A stretch of 64,000 nucleotides of DNA, from positions 1 to 64,000 of the forward strand of contig JAJNBG010000027.1 of the NCBI GenBank assembly GCA_021155905.1, given 5' to 3'. How positions within the stretch are numbered: the first letter of the stretch is position 1; the number at the start of each line of letters is the position of its first letter. The stretch is from Bacteroidota bacterium. GTDB lineage: Bacteria; Bacteroidota; Bacteroidia; B-17B0; Aurantibacillaceae. A program made the position numbers and the translations under genes. Below are positions 54,974 through 64,000 of this stretch, in pieces. The notes beneath the pieces are model-generated. The model was not told the origin of the DNA, did not search any database, and was given only the letters and a program-made list of their open reading frames with translations.

Positions 54974-57900
54974 ATGGAAATTATGAATAAGTTAAACAAA
55001 CATCTTTTGATTGCAGCCGTAACACTAAGTGCGATGTCTGGAAATGCAAGAGAAAAATACGGAAACGTTTTTAGAACTGCAACAGCCCCTCAAAGAGTAT
55101 TGGCAGGTTGTAGTCCGGCTCAGTCATCTGCGGAATTAGCCGTGAATAATGTTAGAACCATTATCTTTTCCGGTTCTGATATGTGGTGGGATATGTTTGG
55201 TACCACAAATGCCTGGTATTTAGTTCCTAAGGTCGAGGATCGTTCAAAAGGCGCAAACTCCAATTTTGCCGGAAACGTATGGTTTGGCGGATTGGATGTA
55301 GGGGGACAATTGAAAATCGCAGCGCAAACCTACAGACAAAGTGGTGTGGATTTCTGGACTGGACCATTAAGTACCCAGGATGCAACCATTTCCTCGGATG
55401 TTTGTAATAAGTATGACAAAATATTCAGGTTAAAACGTTCAGAAGTTGATGCATTTGTATTAGAAGCAGGACCAATAACTGCGGGGATGAGAGACTGGCC
55501 GGGTAACGGAGACATTTCTTTAAATCAGTCCGAATTATTAGCACCGTTTGTGGATATAAATGGTGATAACCGATATGTTCCTGAAGAAGGGGATTATCCG
55601 TTTTATGATGTATATAACACAGGATTGAAAGATAATTTGGGTGTATGTAAAGCCCGTGTTTTTGGTGATGAAACTTTGTGGTGGGTGTATAATGATAATG
55701 GAAATAATCATATCGCAACCGGTGGAAAAGCGATTGGTATGGAGATTCGTGCTCAGGCTTTTGCTTTCAAAACAACGGATGAAGTGAATAATATGACTTT
55801 TTATAACTACCAGTTAGTTAACCGTTCTTCTTTTGCTTTATTAAACACTTACATGACTGTTTGGACAGATGCTGATATGGGTTACTATGGCGATGATTAT
55901 ATTGGCTGTGATGTGAAAAGAGGTTTAGGCTATATTTATAACTCGGTTGGACCTGATCCAACGGTCGGTACAGTTATTGGTTATGGTGCTTATGTTCCTG
56001 CTTTAGGTTGCGACTTCTTCCAGGGTCCAATTAATACAACAGATACAATTGACAACGATAATGATGGTCAAACTGATGAGCCCGGCGAACAAATGGGCAT
56101 GACAAAATTTTTGTATTTCAACAACGCTTTTCCAGGTGTGCCGATTCAAACAACTGACCCGGACAATGCAGCTCAATACTACCAGTATATGACTGGTTAC
56201 TGGAGAGATGGAACACCGTTTACATGTGGTGGAAACGGGTACGGCGGAAGTATTCCGACAAGTTTTGTTTATCCTGCTGATACTTACACATCAGGTGTTG
56301 GATCTTGTGGAGTTTGGAATGAATCAACTGTTGCAGGCGACAGACGATTCATGCAATCGTCAGGACCATTTACTTTATTACCGGGTGCCGTAAATTATAT
56401 TACGGTTGGTTTACCTTGGGCGCGTACCACATCAACTGATCCTAAAGCATCAATCCCTTTGTTGAAAATTGCGGATGATAAAGCTCAGGCATTATTTGAT
56501 AACTGTTTCCGTGTATTAAGCGGGCCTGAGGCGCCGGATTTAACGATCCAGGAATTGGAGAACGAATTAATTATTTATTTCTCTAACAAGCCGGCTTCAA
56601 ATAATTATTTAAATCAGTATAAAGAGTTGGATGTTTCTATTATTGTTGACCAGACTCATTTCCCTCCTACTCCAGAATATAACTATTATAAGTTTGAAGG
56701 GTATAAACTATATCAGTTAAAAAACAATTTGATTACCCAGGAAGAGTTAATTGATCCGTCAAAAGCGAAATTGATTTTCAATTGCGATGTTAAGAACGGT
56801 GTTACCCGCCTGGTGAATTACGAGTATGACGCTGCGACCGGCGGAGATGTACCTAGAGTTAAAATCGATCAAAATGATTTAAGCGATAAGGGGATAAAAT
56901 CTTCCTTCCATTTTACGAAAGATGAATTCGCAACGTCTCAGAGTAAAAAAGTAGTCAATAACAAAGAATATTATTTCTTTTGCGTAGCATACGGTTACAA
57001 TCAGTATGGAGAATACAAAGAAGATCAGATATTTACAACACAGGGAGTTGCCAGTAGCGAAGGTCAGAAAAAACCATATTTAGAAGGTAGAAAATCTAAA
57101 AAAGCTTTCGGTATTCCTCATAACCCGGCTCCGGAAAAATCAGGATCAATTATGAATTCTGCATATGGGTATGGACCAAAAGTAACGCGTTTGGAAGGAC
57201 AAGGAAATGGCGGAAATAATTTAGAATTAACTCAGGAATCCGTTAATGATATCTTAAACAGTCCTACCGGCAGACAAAAAACAATTACTTATGAGAATGG
57301 TCGTGGGCCAATCGGCATTAAGGTAGTGGATCCCTTGAATGTGCCTAATTCTGAGTTCACTTTGAAGCTCATCAGCAGAAATTACTTCTATAGAGGCGAT
57401 ACGCTTACCGGATCTTCAAATGCCGTTGCTTTGAATAATTATATCAACAGCGTAATTGATGCGGATCCGTGTAAGACATCTACAGTTTCTGTGATGTCTC
57501 AATCAGGCCCTCTTCCTCCGCACAGTTCGCTTCCGTTTCCTAAGTTGACGAAAAACAGCAATGTACACGGGCAGGTTAATCAGGATACTGCTACATGGGT
57601 GTTAACGGACTTAAGTACTCAGAAGAAATATTATTCCTGCAAATCCATTCGTATTGGGGAAGAGTATTATTTCAGTGACTTAGGCTTGTCAGTTTCAATT
57701 GGGGGCGCAAACGATATCGCTCACATCAGTAGTCCGTTTAACCCGGCAACAGACAGGTTTTTGAAGAACGATGATATTATCAGCGCGTCGATGAGTTTTG
57801 CAAATTCTAATGAGACCTGGTTAAGTGGTGTACCTGATGTGGATGGTGAAAATGCTTTTAACTGGATCCGTTCAGGACCCTTTAGAGATGATCTTAACTT

Positions 57901-59509
57901 TCCTGTCAGCGATTACCAAATGAGTAACGGGGCGACCGGTAACAATTTAGTTTTTGTAGATGAAAATCAGTATTTTGAGAATGTATTGGGTGGAACCTGG
58001 GCACCATATCCTTTAGTTGCGGCAAGCAAAGCGGGTGTTGCAAGTACAGATGCTGCTCCTGGTTTCTCTGGTCTAACCAATTCAACGGCTGCTATCGCTT
58101 CTGTATTTGATTTAAGAGCTTTAGCGAGTGTAGATATTGTTTTAACAAAAGATAAGAGCAAATGGACCCGCTGTTTAGTGTTGGAAGAAAGCGATGAACC
58201 GGCTGCTATTCCTACAAAAGCAAGCAAATTGGAAACCAGAAGACATAAGTCTGTTGATAAACAAGGAATTGCATTGGGCGATCCCGGATGTAATACCGCT
58301 GAAGCATCATACGATTCATTGCCTGGTATTCCTTTCCAAACAGGTTTAAGTTGGTTCCCTGGATACGCTATTAATTTAGAAACAGGAGAAAGATTAAACA
58401 TCGCTTTTGGAGAAGATTCCTACCAGATTAAAAATAATGGAGACGATATGATGTGGAATCCAAATGACGTGGTTTACGACCCTCTTTATAATTATTCTTT
58501 TGGTGGAAGACATTATATCTATGTTTTTGGAAATAACCGTAGTGGGACCAGATATGCGAAAGCTACTACAGGGCCTGTAGTAAACCAGTTTGTACCTGCT
58601 GATTTGGATGGTAAATTAATTGGTTCCGGAACATATGCTGATTTCCATGATTTTGCATATACCTACAAGTGGGGAGCCCAAAAAGCGTTGAGTACTAACA
58701 ATACAATCAAAAACAGCGGAAATGTTGTATTAACAAATACATGGGCGGATGCGATGTGGGTTAATATTCCTATCACAATTAATCCACGTTATAATTTTAA
58801 AAATCCTGCTGATATGCCTGGAGACGCGAAGGTTTCTTTAAGGGTTAAGAAGGCTTATAGGCCAAGTTTAGCGTCGCATGCAAAAACTGACCCGTCAAAT
58901 TTTACCCAGGCAGGATATGTTACCGCTAGTACTGCAGTAAATTCAAACAATTACTGCCCTGTAATTATGCCGGTTTTCCCTTACAGTAATGCTTCCGGAA
59001 CGACAATAAGTGGCGCTAATAATTTCATGAAAGCGAGCACAGATACAGTAACCGGTTCAGTAAATAATAACTATAACTTATACAGCTTTAATACATCGGA
59101 TATCTTTACGGAGATTAATAATGCGGATAAACTAAAATCAGCATTGGACCTGATCAATATTGTTCCAAATCCTTATTATGCTTATTCTACCTATGAAACA
59201 GGAAGGATTGATAACAGAGTAAGAATTACTAATTTACCAAACAGGTGCAAGATCAAGATCTTTACATTGAATGGTACATTGGTGAGAACGTTTGACAGGG
59301 ACTTGTCCGGTCAGGAAGACATCAATGTGAGTGAATCTGAGTTTATCCGTTCAAAAAGATTGCCTTTCCAGGATTGGGATATGAAAAATCAAAGCGGTAT
59401 TTCTGTTGCCAGTGGATTATACATCATTCATATTGATGTACCGGGTGTAGGAGAAAAAATACTTAAATGGTTCGGTGTCATGAGGCCTTTAGATTTACAA
59501 AGTTACTAG
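54974..59509 (+). CDS. Very large secreted surface protein of the receptor operon
   Basis: 1511 residues; start at ATG 54974 or ATG 54983, which gives the better leader MNKLNKHLLIAAVTLSAMSG. Near the N-terminus is a region rich in Trp and Gly (FSGSDMWWDMFGTTNAWYLV, NFAGNVWFGGLDVGGQL). Calcium-loop-like segments appear at DINGDNRYVPEEGDYPF and DNDNDGQTDEPGEQMG. The C-terminal about 110 residues (IVPNPYYAYSTYE, VRITNLPNRCKIKIFTLNGT, GISVASGLYIIHIDVPG, LKWFGVMRPLDL) form a FlgD/T9SS-sorting-like beta domain, so the protein is probably a T9SS substrate. I recognise no catalytic motif. It starts 18 bases after the receptor gene and is followed by a PorV-like gene; the three probably make one outer-membrane system. 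Confidence 0.82.
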   Translation: MEIMNKLNKHLLIAAVTLSAMSGNAREKYGNVFRTATAPQRVLAGCSPAQSSAELAVNNVRTIIFSGSDMWWDMFGTTNAWYLVPKVEDRSKGANSNFAGNVWFGGLDVGGQLKIAAQTYRQSGVDFWTGPLSTQDATISSDVCNKYDKIFRLKRSEVDAFVLEAGPITAGMRDWPGNGDISLNQSELLAPFVDINGDNRYVPEEGDYPFYDVYNTGLKDNLGVCKARVFGDETLWWVYNDNGNNHIATGGKAIGMEIRAQAFAFKTTDEVNNMTFYNYQLVNRSSFALLNTYMTVWTDADMGYYGDDYIGCDVKRGLGYIYNSVGPDPTVGTVIGYGAYVPALGCDFFQGPINTTDTIDNDNDGQTDEPGEQMGMTKFLYFNNAFPGVPIQTTDPDNAAQYYQYMTGYWRDGTPFTCGGNGYGGSIPTSFVYPADTYTSGVGSCGVWNESTVAGDRRFMQSSGPFTLLPGAVNYITVGLPWARTTSTDPKASIPLLKIADDKAQALFDNCFRVLSGPEAPDLTIQELENELIIYFSNKPASNNYLNQYKELDVSIIVDQTHFPPTPEYNYYKFEGYKLYQLKNNLITQEELIDPSKAKLIFNCDVKNGVTRLVNYEYDAATGGDVPRVKIDQNDLSDKGIKSSFHFTKDEFATSQSKKVVNNKEYYFFCVAYGYNQYGEYKEDQIFTTQGVASSEGQKKPYLEGRKSKKAFGIPHNPAPEKSGSIMNSAYGYGPKVTRLEGQGNGGNNLELTQESVNDILNSPTGRQKTITYENGRGPIGIKVVDPLNVPNSEFTLKLISRNYFYRGDTLTGSSNAVALNNYINSVIDADPCKTSTVSVMSQSGPLPPHSSLPFPKLTKNSNVHGQVNQDTATWVLTDLSTQKKYYSCKSIRIGEEYYFSDLGLSVSIGGANDIAHISSPFNPATDRFLKNDDIISASMSFANSNETWLSGVPDVDGENAFNWIRSGPFRDDLNFPVSDYQMSNGATGNNLVFVDENQYFENVLGGTWAPYPLVAASKAGVASTDAAPGFSGLTNSTAAIASVFDLRALASVDIVLTKDKSKWTRCLVLEESDEPAAIPTKASKLETRRHKSVDKQGIALGDPGCNTAEASYDSLPGIPFQTGLSWFPGYAINLETGERLNIAFGEDSYQIKNNGDDMMWNPNDVVYDPLYNYSFGGRHYIYVFGNNRSGTRYAKATTGPVVNQFVPADLDGKLIGSGTYADFHDFAYTYKWGAQKALSTNNTIKNSGNVVLTNTWADAMWVNIPITINPRYNFKNPADMPGDAKVSLRVKKAYRPSLASHAKTDPSNFTQAGYVTASTAVNSNNYCPVIMPVFPYSNASGTTISGANNFMKASTDTVTGSVNNNYNLYSFNTSDIFTEINNADKLKSALDLINIVPNPYYAYSTYETGRIDNRVRITNLPNRCKIKIFTLNGTLVRTFDRDLSGQEDINVSESEFIRSKRLPFQDWDMKNQSGISVASGLYIIHIDVPGVGEKILKWFGVMRPLDLQSY

Positions 59510-59536
59510 TTGTTAAACAGCATTAATAAAAATAAT

Positions 59537-60625
59537 ATGAAGTCATTTTTAAATATATCATTAGGAGTTGTTTTAACGGGTAGTTTCCTCATCTCCGGTT
59601 ATAATGCAAACGCGGGAAATCCGGAACGAGCCGGACAGGCCGGTGCCTCTCAGTTATTAATAAATCCCTATGGCCGATCTGCCGGATGGGCGGGTTGTAA
59701 TGGAGCGCGTTCAAGAGGATTGGAATCTCAGTACACAAATGTTGCAGGTATTTCATCAACCAAAAAAACGGAGTTAATGTTTATGCGTTCCGCATGGTTA
59801 GTTGGTACAGGGATCAATATCAATACCTTTGGTTTTTCACAACGCGTAGGTGAAACCGGAGCGATTGCTTTAGGGATAATGTCCATCAATGCAGGCAAAA
59901 TTGAAAGAACTACCGAAGATCTTCCGGAAGGCGGTTTGGGAACTTTCACCCCTCGTTTTACGAATATTGGTTTATCCTATGCAAAAGGGTTCTCTGATAA
60001 CATTGCCGGAGGGATTACGCTAAGAGTCATTTCTGAAGGGATTGATAACGTGAAAGCCCAGGGTGTTTCTATTGATGCGGGTATTCAGTATCACACAGGA
60101 AAATATGATCAGATTCATTTAGGGGTAGCTTTGAAAAATGTTGGACCAAAAATGCAATACAAAGGCGACGGTTTGTCTACTCAGGGCACTGTTGAAAATG
60201 CATACGGAACCGAGTATCAGTTAACTATCAATAATAAGTCTGCTGCCTTCGAATTGCCGGCCTTATTAAACATTTCCGGAGCATATGACATCTATTTGTT
60301 AAAAGATTCAACCGGCAGATCAAAAGCACACCGTGTGACTCTGGCAGGAAATTTTACATCTAATTCCTTCACTAAAGACAATTTTTTAGTTGGTCTGGAA
60401 TATGGCTGGAAAGACATAGTTATGGTGCGTGCCGGTATGGTTACTGAAAAAGGAATCTTTAAAGGTGAAGGAAATCGTACGACAGCTTTTACAGGACCTT
60501 CCTGTGGAGCGACTATTGAAATTCCTTTTGGAGAAAAGAAGTCAACCTTTGGTATTGATTACTCATACCGTTTCACAAATCCATTTGGCGGCGTTCACTC
60601 ATTTGGCGCGAGAATAAATTTATAA
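59537..60625 (+). CDS. PorV/PorQ-family outer-membrane barrel protein
   Basis: 362 residues from the ATG at 59537; the in-frame TTG at 59510 immediately follows the upstream stop and would spoil the leader. Signal peptide MKSFLNISLGVVLTGSFLIS, then the family signature ERAGQAGASQLLINPYGRSA and SRGLESQYTNVAGIS. The remainder alternates strands and ends in a barrel-type C-terminus (FGARINL). PorV shuttles T9SS substrates from the translocon to the attachment complex, and PorQ/PorV-family relatives are often paired with particular surface proteins. Here it lies 27 bases after the giant secreted protein and is probably its dedicated outer-membrane partner. It is not necessarily the main T9SS PorV of the cell. 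Confidence 0.82.
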   Translation: MKSFLNISLGVVLTGSFLISGYNANAGNPERAGQAGASQLLINPYGRSAGWAGCNGARSRGLESQYTNVAGISSTKKTELMFMRSAWLVGTGININTFGFSQRVGETGAIALGIMSINAGKIERTTEDLPEGGLGTFTPRFTNIGLSYAKGFSDNIAGGITLRVISEGIDNVKAQGVSIDAGIQYHTGKYDQIHLGVALKNVGPKMQYKGDGLSTQGTVENAYGTEYQLTINNKSAAFELPALLNISGAYDIYLLKDSTGRSKAHRVTLAGNFTSNSFTKDNFLVGLEYGWKDIVMVRAGMVTEKGIFKGEGNRTTAFTGPSCGATIEIPFGEKKSTFGIDYSYRFTNPFGGVHSFGARINL

Positions 60626-60629
60626 TTAC

Positions 60630-60637
60630 TATATTTG
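60630..60637 (+). promoter_or_regulatory. -7 box between the PorV-like gene and greA
   Basis: TATATTTG matches TAnnTTTG and begins four bases after the PorV-like stop. Transcription from it would start near 60643-60645, so the hairpin at 60656 would lie in the leader of the greA transcript. Confidence 0.55.
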
Positions 60638-60655
60638 TTTAACGCAAATTTTTAA

Positions 60656-60685
60656 GAGTCCCGAATTTATTCGGGATTCTTTTAT
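60656..60685 (+). terminator. Terminator hairpin before greA
   Basis: GAGTCCCGA (60656-60664) pairs with TCGGGATTC (60671-60679), a 9-bp stem with one G-T pair, then TTTTATTTT. It ends the receptor operon. Because a -7 box lies before it, it may also attenuate greA. Confidence 0.85.
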
Positions 60686-60703
60686 TTTAAAAAGAAATAG
60701 AAA

Positions 60704-61177
60704 ATGGCTACAGTTGCTTACTACACAGAAGAAGGATTGCAAAAACTGAAAGATGAATTACAACAATTAAAAACGGTTGAGCGTAAGTTGATTATTAAAG
60801 CAATTGCTGATGCAAGAGATAAAGGTGACCTGTCTGAAAACGCTGAATACGATGCAGCTAAAAACGATCAGGGATTATTGGAAATTAAGATCTCTAAACT
60901 GGAGGAAATTGTTTCAAACGCCAGGATTGTAGACAGCTCTAAACTGGATATCACTAAGGTGAGTATTTTAACAACCGTTAAAATCAAAAATCTGAAAAAC
61001 AACATGGAAATGAAATACACCATTGTTGCTGAAAATGAGGCTGACCTGAAAGCAGGAAAAATATCCATTGATTCACCTATAGGTAAAGGTCTGGTTGGTA
61101 AGAAAGTAGGAGACAAAGTGGATGTTACTGTTCCCGCAGGAGTTATTCCTTTTCAAATCATTGAAATTTCCATTTAA
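60704..61177 (+). CDS. greA: Transcription elongation factor GreA
   Basis: 157 residues, the normal length. The N-terminal coiled coil holds the acidic tip signature KGDLSENAEYDAAKNDQ (about 44-60), whose Asp and Glu residues reach into the RNA polymerase secondary channel and trigger cleavage of backtracked RNA. The C-terminal FKBP-like domain (SIDSPIGKGLVGKKVGDKVD) binds the polymerase. It shares a short transcript with the HIT gene eight bases downstream. Confidence 0.96.
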   Translation: MATVAYYTEEGLQKLKDELQQLKTVERKLIIKAIADARDKGDLSENAEYDAAKNDQGLLEIKISKLEEIVSNARIVDSSKLDITKVSILTTVKIKNLKNNMEMKYTIVAENEADLKAGKISIDSPIGKGLVGKKVGDKVDVTVPAGVIPFQIIEISI

Positions 61178-61185
61178 ATACAAAA

Positions 61186-61587
61186 ATGCCGAGTATTTTT
61201 TCTAAAATAATTAATGGCGATATTCCCTGTTATAAAATTGCGGAAAGTGAGCAATTCATTGCTTTTTTAGACGCGTTTCCGCTTAAGAAAGGACATGTTT
61301 TAGTCGTTCCTAAGAAAGAAGTAGATTATATTTTTGATTTAGAAAATGATACTTATATTGGTTTAATGGCTTTTGCCAAACAAGTGGCTATTGCTTTGAG
61401 AAAAGCAGTTCCCTGCAACCGAATTGCCGTTAGTGTTATCGGACTTGAAGTACCCCATGCCCATGTGCACCTGATTCCAATGAACACTACAAATGATGCC
61501 AATTTTGCCAATGAAAAGCTTAAGCTAACGCAAGGCGAATTTGAGGCGATAGCAGATCAGATTAAGAAACACCTTCCTTCGCTATAA
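61186..61587 (+). CDS. HIT family nucleotide-binding hydrolase
   Basis: 133 residues. The histidine triad motif HAHVHLIPM is at about residues 97-105, with the central His as nucleophile. The N-terminus IFSKIINGDIPCYKIAESE and FPLKKGHVLVVPKKEV are typical of the Hint branch. These enzymes hydrolyse nucleoside phosphoramidates or similar AMP conjugates in the cytoplasm. The gene follows greA by eight bases, an order common in Bacteroidota, and is probably co-transcribed with it. Confidence 0.93.
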   Translation: MPSIFSKIINGDIPCYKIAESEQFIAFLDAFPLKKGHVLVVPKKEVDYIFDLENDTYIGLMAFAKQVAIALRKAVPCNRIAVSVIGLEVPHAHVHLIPMNTTNDANFANEKLKLTQGEFEAIADQIKKHLPSL

Positions 61588-61643
61588 TCTGAATTTAAGG
61601 CTTATTTATGCTTTTTTGACGGATTCCCGTTAATAAAAACGCT

Positions 61644-61651
61644 TATATTTG
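61644..61651 (+). promoter_or_regulatory. -7 box of yidC
   Basis: TATATTTG matches TAnnTTTG exactly and lies 23 bases before the yidC ATG at 61675. No good -33 element is visible at the normal spacing. Confidence 0.65.
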
Positions 61652-61674
61652 CAGCCTAAAAAATTGTTCCCATC

Positions 61675-63567
61675 ATGGATAAAAAATCGCTTATTGGTTT
61701 AGGATTAATTGCAGCCATTTTAATTACCTGGCTTGCATTAACAGGACCAAGCAAAGAACAAATTGCCCGTAACAAACAAATCAAAGATTCAATTGAATTG
61801 GCAACCAGGATGAACCTGGTTGTTGAAGAAGCTCAAATAGCAGCGAAAAAACTGGCTGTAACAAAAGATACAGTGGCAAAAGTGCCGGTATCTGATTCTG
61901 TTCTGCAGATTGCCAATACTAATTTATACAAGGACTTTGCGGTTTCCTCAACAGGGAAATCAGAAGTAGTGACTATTGAGAATGAAAATATTAAAGTTTT
62001 TATTTCTACAAAAGGAGGACGGGTTGAGAAAGTTATTTTGAAAAACTTTAAGCGATACGGCTACACTCAGCCTTTAGTTTTATTCGATAAGGATTCTACT
62101 TCACAGTATCTGGAATTTAATGCATATGCCAATAATATGCGTTTCACTACGGATAGTTTTTATTTTAAACCTTCATCAGTTGCAGAAGTAACCAATGGGG
62201 ATGCCTCAAAATCTATTGTCCTGAAACTTGAAACATCAAAGCCTGAGAGTTATATCGAGTTTATCTATTCTTTAAAAGGAAATGAATACATGCTGGATTA
62301 TGATGTGAATTTCGTGGGTATGCAAAATATTATTTCTGCCAAGGATAATAAAATTAGCTTACACTGGTCACAGGCACTGCCATCTCAGGAAAAGCATATT
62401 ACTAAAGAGCGCGAAGCTGCTACGGTTTATTATAACGAGGTAAACGATGGCGTAGATTACATAAACGCCCGTAAAAATGAAGAAAAGTTCTTTGTAGAAA
62501 ATAATATAAAATGGGTGTGTTTTAAGCAACAGTTTTTTAATTCAACGTTGATTGCTGATACAGAATTTTTAAAGGAAGATAGTTACGTGAAAACTTCTGA
62601 GAACCCGGCGTCCAAGGATTTTGTTAAAACCATTACTGCTGAAGTTTCTATTCCATTTAAACATAGCCCATCTGAAAGATTCGGCATGGCTTATTATTTT
62701 GGACCTACGCAATACAGAGGATTGAAAGCTTACGACATGGATCTTGAAAAAATTATTCCATTGGGTTGGAGTGTTTTCAGTTACATCAATAAGTGGATGA
62801 TTATTCCATTGTTTAGTTTGTTATCCGGACTGAATAGCGGTATCATTATTTTAATTCTGACGTTGATTCTGAAAGCGCTGTTATTTCCGATTGCTTATAA
62901 AACATACATGAGTAGTTCAAAAATGCGCGTTTTAAAACCGGAGATCGATGAAATCAATGCGAAGTTTGAAAAGAATGACGACCCTATGAAAAAGCAGCAG
63001 GAAACCATGGCTTTATACAGAAGAGCAGGAGCCAATCCTCTTTCCGGGTGTTTGCCAATGTTGCTTCAGTTTCCAATCCTTATTGCCTTGTTTGGTTTCT
63101 TCCCTGCAGCAATTGAATTAAGACAAAAAGGGTTTTTATGGACGGACGACTTATCGACATATGATTCAGTATACAATTTCGGATTTGAAGTTTGGGGTTT
63201 TGGAGATCACGTGAGTATGTTCGCTATTCTGATGTTTGCCTCAACAATTATCTACACCTGGATGAATCAGGCAATGCTTCAGCCACAGCAAACGCAAATG
63301 CCGGGAATGAAGTACATGATGTATTTAATGCCGGTTATCTTTCTTGCCGTAATGAATAGTTATGCGGCAGGCTTAAGCTGGTATTATTTCTTGGCAAATA
63401 TTATCACATTCCTTCAAACATGGTTAATGAAAAAATTCATTGATGATGGGAAAATCAGGGAGCAGCTTTTAGCTAACATGAAAAAACCGGAGAAAAAATC
63501 CGGATTTCAGGCTAAGTTAGAAGAGATGGCAAAACAACGCCAACAGCTACCAAATAAAAAGAAGTAA
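61675..63567 (+). CDS. yidC: Membrane protein insertase YidC
   Basis: 630 residues. Membrane helix 1 is at about residues 5-22 (LIGLGLIAAILITWLALTG), followed by a large periplasmic beta-supersandwich domain (about 60-350) and the conserved insertase core of four to five helices (about 365-600). The core includes LNSGIIILILTLILKALLFP, YRRAGANPLSGCLPMLLQFP and SWYYFLANIITFLQTW. The cytoplasmic tail is Lys-rich. YidC inserts proteins into the inner membrane, alone or with SecYEG. The gene has its own promoter and a terminator six bases after the stop. Confidence 0.96.
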   Translation: MDKKSLIGLGLIAAILITWLALTGPSKEQIARNKQIKDSIELATRMNLVVEEAQIAAKKLAVTKDTVAKVPVSDSVLQIANTNLYKDFAVSSTGKSEVVTIENENIKVFISTKGGRVEKVILKNFKRYGYTQPLVLFDKDSTSQYLEFNAYANNMRFTTDSFYFKPSSVAEVTNGDASKSIVLKLETSKPESYIEFIYSLKGNEYMLDYDVNFVGMQNIISAKDNKISLHWSQALPSQEKHITKEREAATVYYNEVNDGVDYINARKNEEKFFVENNIKWVCFKQQFFNSTLIADTEFLKEDSYVKTSENPASKDFVKTITAEVSIPFKHSPSERFGMAYYFGPTQYRGLKAYDMDLEKIIPLGWSVFSYINKWMIIPLFSLLSGLNSGIIILILTLILKALLFPIAYKTYMSSSKMRVLKPEIDEINAKFEKNDDPMKKQQETMALYRRAGANPLSGCLPMLLQFPILIALFGFFPAAIELRQKGFLWTDDLSTYDSVYNFGFEVWGFGDHVSMFAILMFASTIIYTWMNQAMLQPQQTQMPGMKYMMYLMPVIFLAVMNSYAAGLSWYYFLANIITFLQTWLMKKFIDDGKIREQLLANMKKPEKKSGFQAKLEEMAKQRQQLPNKKK

Positions 63568-63572
63568 TAAAG

Positions 63573-63600
63573 AAAGTCTGCTACCTGGCAGACTTTTTTG
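63573..63600 (+). terminator. Rho-independent terminator after yidC
   Basis: AAAGTCTGC (63573-63581) pairs perfectly with GCAGACTTT (63588-63596), with a six-base loop and a run of T. Confidence 0.9.
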
Positions 63601-63748
63601 TTAAATACAAAGTCTACTACAATAATTCTACAGTTTATTCGCCGTTAAGAGCCCAATACATAGCTTAATTTAACTGTGTTTTCATTGGTTTTGAGAAATT
63701 ATTCTTTTAAATTAGTAGAATAAAAACAAAACATCAAATCCCCGATCC

Positions 63749-64000
63749 ATGAAGTTATTATTTCGACTCTTGCCCATCTTATTTTTATTGCTGCAATTCT
63801 CAGGTCATGCCCAAAGCTGGGTAGACAAAATGCAGGACTCATCACAAAACTTTTATACCATACAGCAGGACTTTAATAATTTCTGGAAAAACAAACCCTA
63901 TGAAAGAGGCAAAGGATATAAAGCTTTTAGGCGTTGGGAATGGTTCACAGAGCCAAGAGTTTATCCGTCGGGAGATTTAAAATACGGATCGCGCTCAAAA
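63749..64000 (+). CDS. N-terminus of a large secreted protein (partial)
   Basis: 84 codons, running off the end of the window. A signal peptide (MKLLFRLLPILFLLLQFSGHA, then QSWVDKMQD) precedes DFNNFWKNKPYERGKGYKAF and EWFTEPRVYPSGD. This N-terminal block, with its Trp-rich FRRWEWF segment, is one I associate with long T9SS-exported proteins of Bacteroidota that carry BNR or similar propeller repeats. The rest of the gene is needed to confirm that. It stands 180 bases after yidC and its terminator. Confidence 0.7.
   Translation, partial: MKLLFRLLPILFLLLQFSGHAQSWVDKMQDSSQNFYTIQQDFNNFWKNKPYERGKGYKAFRRWEWFTEPRVYPSGDLKYGSRSK

Overview
The window is AT-rich bacterial DNA, almost certainly from a member of the Bacteroidota. 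The evidence is: several proteins ending in type IX secretion system (T9SS) type A sorting domains, a PorV-like protein, a large TonB-dependent receptor, an IcmF-type mutase fusion, and promoters of the Bacteroidota form (a -7 box TAnnTTTG) with no Shine-Dalgarno-like sites. I cannot place it below phylum from the sequence.

Layout. 1-223 is the 3' end of rpoC. 426-16019 is a tandem array of five large secreted mosaic proteins. Each has a different N-terminal passenger (14 FG-GAP-type repeats in the first two, a PQQ-like propeller, Ig-like repeats, then GloVer/TIGR03803-type repeats). All five end in the same three-part module: a dockerin-like calcium-loop pair, a cohesin-like domain and a T9SS sorting domain. 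Three of the five promoters carry the same palindrome at exactly the same distance from the -7 box. 16117-16596 (-) is a small lipoprotein. 16707-20099 (-) is a compact four-gene operon (StlD/DarB-like ketosynthase, DUF1702-like protein, 132-residue unknown, BtrH-like acyltransferase) that looks biosynthetic. 20159-21499 (-) is trigger factor. 21781-26211 (+) is an SGNH-SGNH-MBOAT set that probably O-acylates a surface polymer. 26299-34996 (-) holds a porin, a glycosyltransferase, purB, a T9SS-exported subtilase, an HD-CoaD fusion and an M16 peptidase.

35154-40519 (+) holds a small membrane protein, icmF and an unrecognised secreted protein. 40735-41733 (+) is an SRPBCC-GyrI fusion. 41858-44938 (+) is a pair of SpoIIE/PP2C-type phosphatases; the first appears to start at ATT. 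44935-48082 (-) is aroB overlapped by a seven-heme cytochrome c/TPR lipoprotein. 48257-51079 (+) holds typA, dCMP deaminase and a small basic secreted protein. 51385-60625 (+) is a three-gene surface operon: a TonB-dependent receptor whose 5' end is broken, a 1511-residue secreted protein and a PorV/PorQ-like barrel. 60704-63567 (+) holds greA, a HIT protein and yidC. The window ends inside another secreted protein gene (63749-64000).

The most unusual items are the mosaic array with its shared promoter element and its dockerin-like plus cohesin-like domains in one chain, the four-gene ketosynthase/BtrH operon, the ATT start, the HD-CoaD fusion, and the receptor gene that has lost the segment between its signal peptide and the middle of its N-terminal domain. 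No CRISPR array, tRNA, rRNA or insertion sequence was seen. Family assignments come from recognising motifs by eye, not from database searches.
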